Origin: Lacicoccus alkaliphilus DSM 16010
Lineage (GTDB): Bacteria; Bacillota; Bacilli; Staphylococcales; Salinicoccaceae
Direction: 5' to 3'
NCBI RefSeq assembly: GCF_900142805.1
Contig: NZ_FRCF01000002.1
Span: forward strand, 372,001-436,000
Length of the DNA: 64,000 bases
Shown here piece after piece: positions 16,807-26,348 of this stretch. The position numbers were made by a program, and so were the translations under genes. The first letter of the stretch is position 1; every line of letters begins with the position of its first letter. Under the pieces are notes generated by a model. It worked only from the letters and a program-made list of their open reading frames with translations, was not told the origin of the DNA and did no database searches.

Positions 16807-17871
16807 TCATTTGTATTCCTTGAGTATTTCTTCACCGGTCTTCACACGATATGCACCTTCAGCGAGCGCAAGCATTTCCTTTTCTCCCGGATATACATGT
16901 ATTTCACCTAAGAATTCAATATATGGTCTGATCAGATCGATAAGAAATTCGCTGTATGCGAGACCGCCCGTAAATAAAATGGCGTCGATCTGACCTTTCA
17001 AAACTGCTGCACGGGCCCCTGCCTCTTTGGCGATCTGAACACTGAGTGCTTTGTAGATATCCAGTGCATATTGATCTCCCGACAGCGCCTCCTGCTCGAT
17101 CTTAAGCGCGTCCCCTGTGCCTTTCAGAGAGATGAAGCCGCCCTCTTTGCTGATGGCCTTTTCCACTTCCCCGATCGTCAGCTCATTTTCCAGTATATAT
17201 TTTGCAAACGCCCTGTTCGGTAGTGCACCGCTCCGTGTCGGGCTCATCGGCCCGTCGCCGTACAGGCCGTCATTCACATCGATGACCCTTCCCCTCATAT
17301 GGGCGCCGGCGGTTACGCCCCCGCCCATATGTATAACTATGACATTTATGTCTTCATACCGCCTGTTGATGCTGGCTGCATAGTCCCGGGCGACGGCCTT
17401 CTGGTTGAGTGCATGGAAAATGGAGGCCCTCTCAATCCCTTTTATGCCTGTCACCCTGACTTCGTCCATCAATTCATCTACGACGACCGGATCGGTGATC
17501 GTCGCCTGGATGCCGTGGCTGCTCCCGATTTCATGAGCAAGTATGGCACTCAGGTTCGAAGCATGCTCCCCGCTGCCGGCGGCTTTCAGCTCTTCCAGCA
17601 TTTGTTCATTCACGCCGTAAGTCCCCCCGTCGATGGGTTTCAATAAACCGCCCCTGGCACTGATGACATCCAGGGCTTTCACATTTAAGCCGTATTGATC
17701 CATGAAGTCATAAATCGATTTTAATCTGGCAGGCACTTGTTCGATCAGCGGGAGGCTGACTTCTTCAGTGGGAAGCCGTAAAGTAGCCGCGTACACTTCC
17801 TCCAGATCTTCAAAATATGCAACTTTAGTGGAGGTGCTGCCTAAGTTCAAAACGAGTATTTTTACTGGCAT
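16807..17871 (-). CDS. buk: butyrate / branched-chain acyl kinase
   Basis: ASKHA-fold kinase that converts butyryl or branched acyl phosphates to acids with ATP formation. The phosphate-binding LNLGSTSTKVAYF is at the N-terminus. VIHMGGGVTAGAHMRGR and ILFTGGLAYS are the other family blocks. At 354 residues it has the usual length. With ptb it allows substrate-level ATP formation from the acyl-CoAs made by BkdB. It lies 7 bases after bcd stops and 12 before lpdV starts. Confidence 0.93.
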   Translation of the reverse strand: MPVKILVLNLGSTSTKVAYFEDLEEVYAATLRLPTEEVSLPLIEQVPARLKSIYDFMDQYGLNVKALDVISARGGLLKPIDGGTYGVNEQMLEELKAAGSGEHASNLSAILAHEIGSSHGIQATITDPVVVDELMDEVRVTGIKGIERASIFHALNQKAVARDYAASINRRYEDINVIVIHMGGGVTAGAHMRGRVIDVNDGLYGDGPMSPTRSGALPNRAFAKYILENELTIGEVEKAISKEGGFISLKGTGDALKIEQEALSGDQYALDIYKALSVQIAKEAGARAAVLKGQIDAILFTGGLAYSEFLIDLIRPYIEFLGEIHVYPGEKEMLALAEGAYRVKTGEEILKEYK

Positions 17872-17877
17872 AAGTAT

Positions 17878-18975
17878 TTATTTTCCTTTATTGAATTGAT
17901 TTTTTTCATTTAGAGAAAATGTGCTCTTTACACGCATCATCTGCTCAATGCGTGTTTCGGCCAGACGATCTGCCGCCTGTGCGGTGGATATACCCTGCTC
18001 TTTTGCAATAGTGAAGATTTTATCCATCTGTTCATATATCCCTTTCACTTTCATGACCGCCCTGTCCTCATCATAACCTTCAAGTTCATCTGCGACATTG
18101 ATGACGCCCCCGCTGTTGACGACATAATCGGGTGCGTAAACGATGTTGTTTTCAGCCAGCATATTACTATGCTTTTCTGCATCATCGAGCTGGTTGTTTG
18201 CACTGCCGCAGATTGCTTTGAACTTGAATTGCGGAATCGTTTCATCGTTTATGATGCCGCCCAGTGCACATGGTGCAAATATATCCGCTTCGACACTGTA
18301 AATCTCGTCAAGTCCGACCTGCGTGGCTCCAAAATCGTTGACAGCTCTGTCGACCGCCTCCTGGTTGATATCGCTGACGATCAGTCTGGCGCCCTCTTCA
18401 TGAAGGTACTCGCACATTTTATATGCAACAGCACCTACACCTTGTACTGCAATCGTCTTCTCTGAAAGCGAATCATTCCCGTAAGCTTCCTTTGCAGTAC
18501 GTTTCATGGCCATGTAGACACCAAGTGCCGTTTTCGGGCTCGGATCGCCGCCTGAACCGTATGATTCACTGATGCCGCAGACATAAGGCGTCTCCTGATA
18601 GATGTAATCCATATCCTGGACAGTGGTGTTGACATCTTCTGCTGTGATGTACCTGCCTCCGAGACTGTTGACATAGCGGCCGAGCGCCCTGAAGAAAGCT
18701 TCGGATTTATCTTTTTTTGCATCTCCCATGATGACCGTTTTCCCGCCGCCGAGATTCAGTCCTGCTGCCGCGTTTTTGTAGGTCATGCCTTTAGCCAGCC
18801 TCAATACATCAGTGATGGCTTCTTCTTCCGTCTCATAGTTCCACATTCTGGCACCGCCGAGTGCAGGTCCCAATGTCGAATCATGTATACAGATGATGGC
18901 CTTCAATCCGCTCGCTTCATCATGGCAAAAAACCAGCTGTTCATAATCATATTGTTCCATTTTTTCAAATATCAT
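17878..18975 (-). CDS. bcd: leucine dehydrogenase
   Basis: NAD-dependent Leu/Val/Ile dehydrogenase that makes the branched 2-oxo acids fed to the Bkd complex. The catalytic Lys lies in [19 protein letters not shown]. The Rossmann motif is [11 protein letters not shown], followed by DINQE, which fits NAD. At 365 residues it agrees with Bacillus leucine dehydrogenases. It is second in the operon, after ptb. Glu/Phe dehydrogenases share the fold, but operon context makes leucine dehydrogenase by far the better call. Confidence 0.95.
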   Translation of the reverse strand: MIFEKMEQYDYEQLVFCHDEASGLKAIICIHDSTLGPALGGARMWNYETEEEAITDVLRLAKGMTYKNAAAGLNLGGGKTVIMGDAKKDKSEAFFRALGRYVNSLGGRYITAEDVNTTVQDMDYIYQETPYVCGISESYGSGGDPSPKTALGVYMAMKRTAKEAYGNDSLSEKTIAVQGVGAVAYKMCEYLHEEGARLIVSDINQEAVDRAVNDFGATQVGLDEIYSVEADIFAPCALGGIINDETIPQFKFKAICGSANNQLDDAEKHSNMLAENNIVYAPDYVVNSGGVINVADELEGYDEDRAVMKVKGIYEQMDKIFTIAKEQGISTAQAADRLAETRIEQMMRVKSTFSLNEKNQFNKGK

Positions 18976-19004
18976 CTAAAACTCTCCTTCAATAATATTA
19001 TAGA

Positions 19005-19904
19005 CTAAGATAATGATTTCATGGCAAGACATATGGAATTGAATTTATCTTCAGCACTGTCCGCCCTTGAAGTAAGCACTATCGGAACTTTCGCCCCGAC
19101 TATGACTGCAGCCACCCTTGCTCCGGCAGAATAGACAAGCGACTTGTACAATATATTGCCTGCTTCGATCTGCGGTGCGATGAGTATATCCGCGTCACCC
19201 GCAACTTCGGAGTCGATGTTCTTGACCGCGGCCGATTCTTTGGAAATCGCCAGGTCATACTGGAGTGGTCCGTCCACTATGAATTGTCTCATATTTTCCT
19301 CATAAATTCTTCGAATAACCTCTTTTGCATCCACAGTCGATGAAATCTTTGGATTGATCTTCTCGACAGCGGACAACAGGGCGACCTTCGGCCTCATAAT
19401 GTTGAGGGTGTGGGCAAAATCAACGGCATTATTGATGATGCACCTCTTCTCCTCAACCCCCGGTGCAATATTCATTGCAGCATCTGTAAGTATGAAGGCC
19501 TTATGATAGTTTGGCACGTCGAACAATGCGATATGGCTCAAAATTTCATTATAGATCAGATCGTGCTTCTTATTCAAAACCGCCTTTAAAATTATGGAAG
19601 TGGGCAACGCCCCCTTCATAAGTATATCGCATGTGCCATCCGCCGCGAGCTCCACAGCAATTTCCGCTGCTTCAGCGTCAGACCCTGCATGATGGATGCG
19701 TATGCCGGGATGACCTGCATATTCCGCCCCCATGGATTCCAACAGCTTCTTAAGCTGCTTTTCATCATCCACAAGGTGTACGGATATATTGTACTCTTCC
19801 ATCAGACTCAGAACCGGTCTGAGAAGCGTTTCATCAGCGGCACGTGAAATTGAAAGCGCCACCATTTCATTATTCAAATGACTGAAAATTTCATCAAATT
19901 CCAT
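19005..19904 (-). CDS. ptb: phosphate butyryl/branched-acyl transferase
   Basis: Phosphotransacylase family enzyme that converts acyl-CoA plus phosphate to acyl phosphate, working with Buk. Blocks such as DILMKGALPTSIILKAV and FILTDAAMNIAP are characteristic. The start at 19904 is chosen because GGGGAGG stands six bases upstream; an in-frame start 42 bases earlier lacks one. 299 residues. First gene of the seven-gene bkd operon; TATAAT at 19930-19935 (minus strand) is the probable -10. Confidence 0.93.
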   Translation of the reverse strand: MEFDEIFSHLNNEMVALSISRAADETLLRPVLSLMEEYNISVHLVDDEKQLKKLLESMGAEYAGHPGIRIHHAGSDAEAAEIAVELAADGTCDILMKGALPTSIILKAVLNKKHDLIYNEILSHIALFDVPNYHKAFILTDAAMNIAPGVEEKRCIINNAVDFAHTLNIMRPKVALLSAVEKINPKISSTVDAKEVIRRIYEENMRQFIVDGPLQYDLAISKESAAVKNIDSEVAGDADILIAPQIEAGNILYKSLVYSAGARVAAVIVGAKVPIVLTSRADSAEDKFNSICLAMKSLS

Positions 19905-19929
19905 GATGTTCCTCCCCTCTGCAATTTTT

Positions 19930-19958
19930 ATTATACATATATGCATATGAAATTACAT
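19930..19958 (-). promoter_or_regulatory. probable promoter of the ptb-bcd-buk-bkd operon
   Basis: Perfect TATAAT (19930-19935) with ATGTAA 17 bases upstream as a poor -35. I see no -24/-12 (sigma-54) element and no bkdR gene, unlike Bacillus, so a vegetative promoter is inferred. Confidence 0.5.
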
Positions 19959-19985
19959 AAAAAATAAGAAACGTGGAATATTAAG

Positions 19986-20000
19986 AATTTTTGTAGAATT
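19986..20000. promoter_or_regulatory. weak CodY-like site in the ptb / DUF2627 gap
   Basis: AATTTTTGTAGAATT matches AATTTTCWGAAAATT at 11 of 15 positions. It touches the -35 of the DUF2627 promoter and lies upstream of the bkd promoter. CodY control of branched-chain amino acid genes is well known; this particular match is marginal. Confidence 0.3.
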
Positions 20001-20027
20001 GTACTATTCAAAAGAACATTGTATAAT
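19999..20027 (+). promoter_or_regulatory. promoter of the DUF2627 gene
   Basis: -35 TTGTAC and -10 TATAAT with exactly 17 bases between; 30 bases upstream of the ATG at 20057. Confidence 0.65.
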
Positions 20028-20056
20028 AATCAGGACATTAGGATTGGGTGAGTAAT

Positions 20057-20317
20057 ATGCAGAAAATCATAGCTTTATTGATTCTTGTGGTCCCGGCAAT
20101 CCTTGCCGGAATCGGTGTGAAATGGATGAGGGACAGCGTATTCGGTGTCCTGAATGACCCATTCACCATGACCGCCTTGCAGTTTGGCGTCGGGCTGGCA
20201 CTCTCCGTTGCCGGTATCTGGTTCATCGGCGGATATATCCTGCACCGCGAGAAAAAGAATAAACGGGCAGCCGAAAGGTTCCAGCAAAAAGAAAACACAA
20301 CCGTTGATAAATATTAA
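20057..20317 (+). CDS. DUF2627 membrane protein (YqzF-like)
   Basis: Small membrane protein of 86 residues with two transmembrane helices (about 3-21 and 41-62) joined by a conserved loop GVKWMRDSVFGVLNDPF and a basic tail. It matches the DUF2627 family (B. subtilis YqzF), found upstream of bkd operons in many Bacillales. Function unknown. The ATG at 20057 is preferred over a GTG three codons earlier. Its stop codon falls inside a terminator stem and overlaps the end of the converging recN by 4 bases. Confidence 0.82.
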   Translation: MQKIIALLILVVPAILAGIGVKWMRDSVFGVLNDPFTMTALQFGVGLALSVAGIWFIGGYILHREKKNKRAAERFQQKENTTVDKY

Positions 20318-20332
20318 TCAACGGTTGTGTTT
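20293..20332. terminator. bidirectional terminator holding the stop codons of DUF2627 gene and recN
   Basis: 16-bp stem (core ACACAACCGTTGAT), 8-base loop, A and T tracts on the two sides. Both converging genes end within it. Confidence 0.9.
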
Positions 20333-21984
20333 GTTTTTATCAGTGAACGTGCATTCAGAAGGGCTGCTTCCGTCACATCCTGCCCACTCAGCATGCGGGC
20401 TATTTCATATACATGATCTTCATCCGTCAGATATCTGGTGTTGGTGATCGTGCGTTCCCCATCACTGTCTTTGTATATATATAAATGATAGTCGGAAATG
20501 GCCGCCGCCTGAGGGAGATGGGAGATGACGAGTATCTGCCTGGATCTGGACAGGATTTTCATCTTTTCCGCCATTTTTGTGGCTACGCCGCCGCTGACTC
20601 CTGTGTCGATTTCATCAAGGATGAGGATGGACTGCTGATCATATTCAGCAAAAATGGATTTTATGGCAAGCATGACACGTGACATTTCCCCGCCTGAAGC
20701 CACTTTGTTCATTTCCTTCAAAGGTTCCCCTTTATTTGTGGAGATCATGAACTGGACATCACTGTATCCTCTTGCATGAAATTTATCCTGCCTTGTTTTG
20801 ATTTCAAAATCCACCTGGGACATCTCCAGATCCATCAGTTCCTTTTGGATGCGGCTTTCCAGGAAATGTTTACGTTCATTCCTGAATGTATGGAGTGCAT
20901 CCGCATTTTTCTCCATATCCGCGAGCAGCGCTTCCTTCTCCGAATTCAGCTTTTCAAATGAATGGGAAATATTTTCAAGTTCCTGTATATCGTTATCAAG
21001 CTCCTCCAGATAAGACAGGAGTTCCTCATAGGTTTTATTATACTTCCTCTTGAGGAAGTTGATGCTGTTCAGCCTTTCCTGAATCTGGTTCAGCCGTTGT
21101 TCATCATAGTCCATGGACGACATCGCGGAAGTGACATGCGCCTCGATTTCCTGGACGATATAATAACCGTCCATGATCGTCGGGCTGTAATCCTTGAATT
21201 CCGAATCGTATTGGGATAATGATTCAACTTGTTGATTGAGTTCATATAATGTACCCTGCGGGCTTTTTTCCGAAGACAGGAGCGCTTTGATTGCACTCAA
21301 AGAATCGAATACCTTTTCGAAGTTCATCAAGTATTCCAATTCCTCTTCCAGCTGCTCTTCCTCGCCCTCTTTCAACTCCAGGGCGGAAATCTCCTGGAAT
21401 TGATGCTGATACAATTCAAGGGAGTCCCTCCGGTTACGGTCCCTGTATTCCAGCTCCTCGATTTTTTTGACGATCGCCTGGTACTTTTGATGATCTTTTT
21501 GATATTCACTGAAGATATCTTCATTCTGAATTTCAAGGAATTTATCGAGGTACAGTATATGCTTCCGCTTATCAAGTGCATCGAGCTGTGAAGACTGGGC
21601 AAATATGCTCACCACTTCCTCCATGATCGTCCTGAGCTGCGACAGCGTGATCATATGATTGTTCAGCTTGATGATGCTTTTTTTGTTTTGCATGATCTCA
21701 CGGCGAACAATATATAACTCGTCCTCGGAGATATTATATTCTTCCAGCAGTTCCTTCATTCTCGGGGTGTCGGGAAAATCGAAGACCCCCTCTATGATGG
21801 AGCCTTCGGTATCATATCTGATATCTTCCTGGGAAGCCCTTTTCCCGTACAGGTAATTGATGGATTCGATGATCATGGTTTTACCGGCACCGGACTCCCC
21901 TGATATCACGGTCAGGCCGGTATGGAAATCAAGTTCCACATGTTCCAGAATAGCGAAATTTTTAATATTCAAACGTAAGAGCAC
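20314..21984 (-). CDS. recN: DNA repair protein RecN
   Basis: SMC-like ATPase that acts early in double-strand break repair. Walker A is GESGAGKT at 29-36. Long coiled-coil arms cover about residues 150-370 (many Glu/Gln/Leu heptads, e.g. EELEYRDRNRRDSLELYQHQF). The C-terminal half carries ASGGEMSRVMLAI (signature) and ILILDEIDTGVSG (Walker B). At 556 residues the length is right. It follows argR as in all related genomes. Confidence 0.95.
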   Translation of the reverse strand: MLLRLNIKNFAILEHVELDFHTGLTVISGESGAGKTMIIESINYLYGKRASQEDIRYDTEGSIIEGVFDFPDTPRMKELLEEYNISEDELYIVRREIMQNKKSIIKLNNHMITLSQLRTIMEEVVSIFAQSSQLDALDKRKHILYLDKFLEIQNEDIFSEYQKDHQKYQAIVKKIEELEYRDRNRRDSLELYQHQFQEISALELKEGEEEQLEEELEYLMNFEKVFDSLSAIKALLSSEKSPQGTLYELNQQVESLSQYDSEFKDYSPTIMDGYYIVQEIEAHVTSAMSSMDYDEQRLNQIQERLNSINFLKRKYNKTYEELLSYLEELDNDIQELENISHSFEKLNSEKEALLADMEKNADALHTFRNERKHFLESRIQKELMDLEMSQVDFEIKTRQDKFHARGYSDVQFMISTNKGEPLKEMNKVASGGEMSRVMLAIKSIFAEYDQQSILILDEIDTGVSGGVATKMAEKMKILSRSRQILVISHLPQAAAISDYHLYIYKDSDGERTITNTRYLTDEDHVYEIARMLSGQDVTEAALLNARSLIKTNTTVD

Positions 21985-22001
21985 TTACAACACTCCAATT
22001 T

Positions 22002-22454
22002 TTAGATCAGATTGAAAATACGGTCCCTGATTGTCTGCTGTGCATCTTCATCACGGCAAATCAATAAGCATGTATCGTCTCCGCAGATGGTTCCTATGAC
22101 TTCTTCCCATTCCAGCTGATCTATAATCGCCCCGATGGACTGGGCATTGCCCGGGAGAGTCTTCAATACAAGCAGGTTCTGGGTATAATCGAGCTTGACG
22201 AAACTGTCCATCAGGTAGCGTCCCAGTTTCTCCAAAGGGTGGAATTTACGGTCTTTGGGCAGACTGTAGACGTACGCACCTGTCGGGGTCGGCACCTTAA
22301 TCAGCTGAAGTTCCTTGATGTCCCTGGAAACGGTGGCCTGTGTGACATTGAAGTTATAATCATTCAGCATGGCTACAAGGTCTTCCTGCGTTTCTATCTT
22401 GTTGTTTGTGATGATTTCTCTTATCTTGATTTGTCTGATCGACTTGTTTGACAT
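22002..22454 (-). CDS. argR: arginine repressor / catabolic regulator ArgR (AhrC)
   Basis: Hexameric arginine-sensing regulator. The N-terminal winged helix ([36 protein letters not shown]) binds ARG boxes, and the C-terminal domain with [10 protein letters not shown] and [15 protein letters not shown] binds arginine. 150 residues, normal. A candidate ARG box sits 24 bases upstream of the start, suggesting autoregulation. Position between tlyA and recN is that of ahrC in Bacillus. Confidence 0.93.
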   Translation of the reverse strand: MSNKSIRQIKIREIITNNKIETQEDLVAMLNDYNFNVTQATVSRDIKELQLIKVPTPTGAYVYSLPKDRKFHPLEKLGRYLMDSFVKLDYTQNLLVLKTLPGNAQSIGAIIDQLEWEEVIGTICGDDTCLLICRDEDAQQTIRDRIFNLI

Positions 22455-22477
22455 TCTTATCCCCCATATAATAAAGC

Positions 22478-22491
22478 TGTATATTTATACA
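22478..22491. promoter_or_regulatory. candidate ARG box before argR
   Basis: TGTATATTTATACA: arms TGTAT/ATACA around four A/T bases, the same geometry as the ARG box half-sites TGAAT/ATTCA. It lies 24 bases before the argR start codon. Confidence 0.5.
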
Positions 22492-22523
22492 TATAATATC
22501 ACAGCACGGGGTCAAAGTGCACT

Positions 22524-22561
22524 AAAAAGACACCCACTTAAAATAATAAGTGGATGTCTTC
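22524..22561 (-). terminator. terminator after tlyA, overlapping its stop
   Basis: Imperfect stem (AAGACATCCACTTA with AAGTGGGTGTCTT) followed on the minus strand by five T. The tlyA stop at 22538-22540 lies in the hairpin. argR follows with its own regulatory region. Confidence 0.75.
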
Positions 22562-23320
22562 TGCAGTGAAGCTTCCTCTGCCGGCCATATTATGAGTCAG
22601 GTGGAGGAGATATTCCTGGTTCCCCTTTGCACCTTTCACTTTCGACTTGCTTATGGCTGCCGGCTGTAAGTCCAGCTCTTTGCATTCAGAAACCACCCTC
22701 TGGATCACGTTCTTGTGCGTTTCCACGGAAGTGATGATGCCGTCCGCTTCCCGCTCCTCCAGAAAGCTTTCAAACTGCGGCTTGATCAAAGCAAGGATTT
22801 CATACTCATGGTCGAATAATTTTCTGACATGCCGCAAAATCGGGACGATTGAAGTGAAGGAAACGTCGATTGTCATGATGTCGGGCACAGGCTTGAAGTC
22901 ATCCTGGCCGGTGGCTTTGAAATTGGTCTGTTCTTTGACGACGACCTGCGGGTGGATCCTGAGCTTATAGTCGAGCTGGTTGGTTCCGACATCAACGGCA
23001 TAGACGCGCTCTGCACCGTTCTGCAGGGCACAGTCGGTGAAGCCGCCTGTCGAACTGCCGATATCAATCATTATTCTTCCAGCGAGATCTATTTCGAATT
23101 CCTCAAGGGCCTGCTTCAGCTTCAGCCCGCCCCTTGAGACAAAGGACTTTAAATTTTTGAACCTGATATCAGCTTTCTCCGGGTCGATCATTTCCGAAGG
23201 TTTATATATCAGCTGATTTTTGTTCAACACTTTCCCTGCCATGATGAAGCGTCTGACTTCCTCAAGTGTCCCGATGTTGAAGTTTTCTTCCAGGTAAGTG
23301 TCAATTCGGACTTTCTTCAT
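22538..23320 (-). CDS. tlyA: TlyA-family rRNA 2'-O-methyltransferase (YqxC-like)
   Basis: Protein with an N-terminal S4 RNA-binding domain (about 1-65) fused to an FtsJ-like methyltransferase. The SAM motif is [16 protein letters not shown], and the substrate region includes [13 protein letters not shown] and ALIKPQFES. 260 residues. In mycobacteria TlyA methylates 16S and 23S rRNA; in Firmicutes the target is less settled. It overlaps the end of dxs by 20 bases and is probably coupled to it. Confidence 0.88.
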   Translation of the reverse strand: MKKVRIDTYLEENFNIGTLEEVRRFIMAGKVLNKNQLIYKPSEMIDPEKADIRFKNLKSFVSRGGLKLKQALEEFEIDLAGRIMIDIGSSTGGFTDCALQNGAERVYAVDVGTNQLDYKLRIHPQVVVKEQTNFKATGQDDFKPVPDIMTIDVSFTSIVPILRHVRKLFDHEYEILALIKPQFESFLEEREADGIITSVETHKNVIQRVVSECKELDLQPAAISKSKVKGAKGNQEYLLHLTHNMAGRGSFTAEDIHLLF

Positions 23321-25190
23321 GTTTTAGCCCAATCAGTTTCATTGCTTCGGATTTAATGTTTTCAGAAGTGATGCCTATATCCTCCAGCAGCAGGTTGACA
23401 TCACCATGCTCAATATATTCGTTGTCTATACCGATCCTTTTCAATTTGTTGGTATAGTGGTGATCGCTGAAGAAAGCCGCAATCATGCTGCCGAGTCCGC
23501 CTTCAAGCATGGATTCCTCGACGACGACGAGTGGTCTGCCCGACGCACCGAGCTCATGAAGATAATCTTCATCAAGTGGTTTGATGAACCTTGCATTCAC
23601 CACAGCCGCTTCGATTTTCTCGCCATCGAGCGCATTTGCTGCATCTTCGGCAAGGGCAACAGTCGGTCCAAATGAAATGATATGGACATCCCCGCCCTCT
23701 TTCACCATCTCCCAATCCCCGATTTCAAAAGAGGCGCGCGGGGTCTTGATATCGACACCGGGAACATTGCCCCTCGGATATCTGAGGGCCACAGGCCCTT
23801 CATGTGCAAATGCCAAGTCGACCATGTGGGAGGCTTCGTACTCATCCCTTGGCATCATGAGCGTCATATTCGGCAGTGGCGTGATGAAGCTGATGTCGAA
23901 TACTCCCTGATGCGTTTCCCCGTCTGCACCGACAAGCCCACTCCTGTCTATACCGATGAAAACATTGAGGTTCTGGCGGTCGACATCATGCAGGAGCTGG
24001 TCATAGCCCCTTTGCAGGAATGTGGAATAAATGGCAAGGTACGGCTTCATGCCATTTGAAGCGAGTCCCGCCGACATCGTCACCGCATGCTGTTCTGCAA
24101 TGCCTACATCAAAGAAGCGGCCGGGCAGTTCTTTCTGGAATCTGGTCAGCTTGCTGCCGACCGGCATGGCTGGAGTGAGGGCTACGATGCTGTTGTCATC
24201 GTAAGCTTTTTCGAGCACAGAATTCGACATGAATTCGCTCCAGGAGACGGTCTTTTTCTTGCCGAGGACTTCGCCCGTATCAATTTTATATGGGCCGAGC
24301 CCGTGCCAAGTCCCGAGCTTGTCATCTTCGGCCGGATGATACCCCTTGCCCTTCTTGGTGATGACATGCACGATCACAGGGCCTTTATAATCCTTTGCCG
24401 ATTCAATCGCCTGCTCAAGGTCTTCGTAGTCATGGCCGTCCACCGGCCCGATGTATTTGATTCCAAGTTCCTCAAAAAAGATGCCTTCCACAACGAGATA
24501 CTTCAGGCTGTCTTTAATGCGGTCCGCAACATCCCTCAGCCTTGAACCGACCTGAGGCATCTTGCGGATCGCATCCTCGACGTCATACTTGAAACTGTTG
24601 TATTTGCTGTTTGTTCTAATGCGTCCCAGCATGTTATGGAGTGCACCCACATTGGGGGCAATGCTCATCTCATTATCATTCAAAATGATGGTCATATCCG
24701 TCTTATCGGAGCCGATATGGTTGAGTGCCTCAAGCGCCATCCCCCCGGTCAGGGCCCCGTCTCCGATGACAGGTACGACATGGTACGCCTCGCCCTTGAT
24801 GTCCCTCGCTTTTGCAATGCCCATTGCTGCAGACAAAGAGGTGCTCGAGTGCCCGGCTTCCCAGACGTCATGCTCCGATTCGCGTGTTTTAGGGAAGCCG
24901 CACAATCCTTTATACTGTCTCAAGGTGTCGAACTGACCGATTCTGCCGGTCAGGATCTTGTGGATATATGCCTGATGCCCCACGTCGAAAATAAACTTGT
25001 CTACAGGGGAATTGAAATGTTTATGCATCGCAATGGACAGTTCGACCACACCGAGATTCGCCCCGATGTGACCGCCTGTAATCGCACATGATTCTATCAG
25101 GAATTCCCTGACTTCCTGAGAAAGCGATTCCAGCTCTTTTATGTTCAGATCTTTCAAAAACTTAGGGTTTTCTATTTGAAAGAGATTCAT
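23301..25190 (-). CDS. dxs: 1-deoxy-D-xylulose-5-phosphate synthase
   Basis: First enzyme of the MEP isoprenoid pathway; joins pyruvate and glyceraldehyde 3-phosphate using thiamine diphosphate. The ThDP motif [19 protein letters not shown] with downstream NDNEMSI is clear, as are [15 protein letters not shown] and the C-terminal transketolase domain. I use the ATG at 25190 ([12 protein letters not shown]), giving 629 residues; 11 extra codons upstream read poorly. ispA lies just upstream, as in Bacillus. Dxs together with ispG and ispH in this window shows MEP use; S. aureus instead uses mevalonate, which makes this a useful taxonomic hint. Confidence 0.95.
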   Translation of the reverse strand: MNLFQIENPKFLKDLNIKELESLSQEVREFLIESCAITGGHIGANLGVVELSIAMHKHFNSPVDKFIFDVGHQAYIHKILTGRIGQFDTLRQYKGLCGFPKTRESEHDVWEAGHSSTSLSAAMGIAKARDIKGEAYHVVPVIGDGALTGGMALEALNHIGSDKTDMTIILNDNEMSIAPNVGALHNMLGRIRTNSKYNSFKYDVEDAIRKMPQVGSRLRDVADRIKDSLKYLVVEGIFFEELGIKYIGPVDGHDYEDLEQAIESAKDYKGPVIVHVITKKGKGYHPAEDDKLGTWHGLGPYKIDTGEVLGKKKTVSWSEFMSNSVLEKAYDDNSIVALTPAMPVGSKLTRFQKELPGRFFDVGIAEQHAVTMSAGLASNGMKPYLAIYSTFLQRGYDQLLHDVDRQNLNVFIGIDRSGLVGADGETHQGVFDISFITPLPNMTLMMPRDEYEASHMVDLAFAHEGPVALRYPRGNVPGVDIKTPRASFEIGDWEMVKEGGDVHIISFGPTVALAEDAANALDGEKIEAAVVNARFIKPLDEDYLHELGASGRPLVVVEESMLEGGLGSMIAAFFSDHHYTNKLKRIGIDNEYIEHGDVNLLLEDIGITSENIKSEAMKLIGLKHEESPN

Positions 25191-25270
25191 ATTACATCCA
25201 ACCTTTAATTTTACTGTTTTCAATTATAGCATTACTAACAGTATCTAAGAATACGATAAGTGAAATTTAT

Positions 25271-26149
25271 TCAATAGTCCCTTATTGCAAATCTGTTCAG
25301 GACATTCTTCAGTTCGGTCACATCTATTGTTCCGCTTACAGCATCAAGCTCAGCTTCAGCAAGTGACACTTTCTGTTCCATCCGTTCTTTAGCACCTTCA
25401 AGACCGAATGTGCTGACGTATGTAACTTTATCTTTACGCGCATCACTTCCGGTGTTTTTGCCTGTCACCTTCACATCACCTGTGACGTCGAGTATATCAT
25501 CCCTTATTTGAAAAATGATTCCGAGATACTCGGAAAAACTCAAAAGATGGGAAGCGGTATGATTCTCGGCACCCGCAATGACCAGTGCGGTATGGACGGG
25601 GGCGCTGATCAGCCGGCCCGTCTTATACTTATGGATTTTTTCCAGCTCTTCAAAAGATATTTCCCTGTTTTCTGCTTCGATATCCAGCATCTGTCCGCCA
25701 ATCATACCATTATGACCTGCAGAATTTGAAATGATACGTATGACTTCCAGTCTGGTCGCGGGATCAAGCTGCTCATCCCCGGCAATCAGTTGGAAGGCTT
25801 CAGTCAGCAGATTGTCACCGGCAAGGATGGCCGCAGCCTCTCCGTAGACTTTATGGTTCGTCGGGTTGCCCCTTCTTAAATCGTCATCATCCATCGCCGG
25901 CAGATCATCATGGATCAGTGAATAGGTGTGGATCATTTCAATCGCGCCGGCAGTCTTCAACCCTCTCTCCAACGGGGTGGAAAAAGCATCCAGTGCTGCA
26001 AACAATAAGTACGGCCTGAATCTCTTGCCGCCAGATTTGATTGAATACCTCCCCGCTTCAGTGATGGTTCCTGAAACGTGGCCGCCATCCAGGTGGGATA
26101 ATATTACATCGTCGATTCTTTTCATATATTCCTCTATATTATTCTTCAT
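25271..26149 (-). CDS. ispA: farnesyl diphosphate synthase family polyprenyl synthase
   Basis: Makes farnesyl (or geranylgeranyl) diphosphate from IPP and DMAPP. The first Asp-rich motif is DDLPAMDDDDLRRG and the second QIRDDILDVTGD. The 292-residue length and location xseA-xseB-ispA-dxs are those of B. subtilis ispA (yqiD). Chain length cannot be set firmly from sequence. It overlaps xseB by 11 bases. Confidence 0.93.
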   Translation of the reverse strand: MKNNIEEYMKRIDDVILSHLDGGHVSGTITEAGRYSIKSGGKRFRPYLLFAALDAFSTPLERGLKTAGAIEMIHTYSLIHDDLPAMDDDDLRRGNPTNHKVYGEAAAILAGDNLLTEAFQLIAGDEQLDPATRLEVIRIISNSAGHNGMIGGQMLDIEAENREISFEELEKIHKYKTGRLISAPVHTALVIAGAENHTASHLLSFSEYLGIIFQIRDDILDVTGDVKVTGKNTGSDARKDKVTYVSTFGLEGAKERMEQKVSLAEAELDAVSGTIDVTELKNVLNRFAIRDY

Positions 26150-26348
26150 TATCAGTATCCTTATTTAAAGTTTCCACTTTCAGTTCTGCATCCTTCAGGA
26201 TACGTTCACATTCACGTGACAGTTCTATCCCCTGCTTATATAGTTCGAGTGATTTTTCAAGCGGCACATCGTCTTTTTCGAGCGCCTGCACTATTTCATC
26301 AAGCCTGTTCATCTTTTCTTCAAAAGTTTCTGTTTTTTGTTCATTCAT
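26139..26348 (-). CDS. xseB: exodeoxyribonuclease VII small subunit
   Basis: 69-residue helical subunit of exonuclease VII; several copies coat the extended helix of XseA. Family signature FEEKMNRLDEIVQALEKDDVPLEKS followed by LYKQGIELSREC. It overlaps xseA by 8 bases and ispA by 11, a typical coupled arrangement. Confidence 0.94.
   Translation of the reverse strand: MNEQKTETFEEKMNRLDEIVQALEKDDVPLEKSLELYKQGIELSRECERILKDAELKVETLNKDTDNEE

Noticed and set aside
19920-20060. Sigma-54 promoter for the bkd operon
   Set aside because: B. subtilis bkd uses SigL and BkdR, so I looked for GG-N10-GC at -24/-12 and a BkdR-like gene; neither is present, while a SigA-like -10 is.
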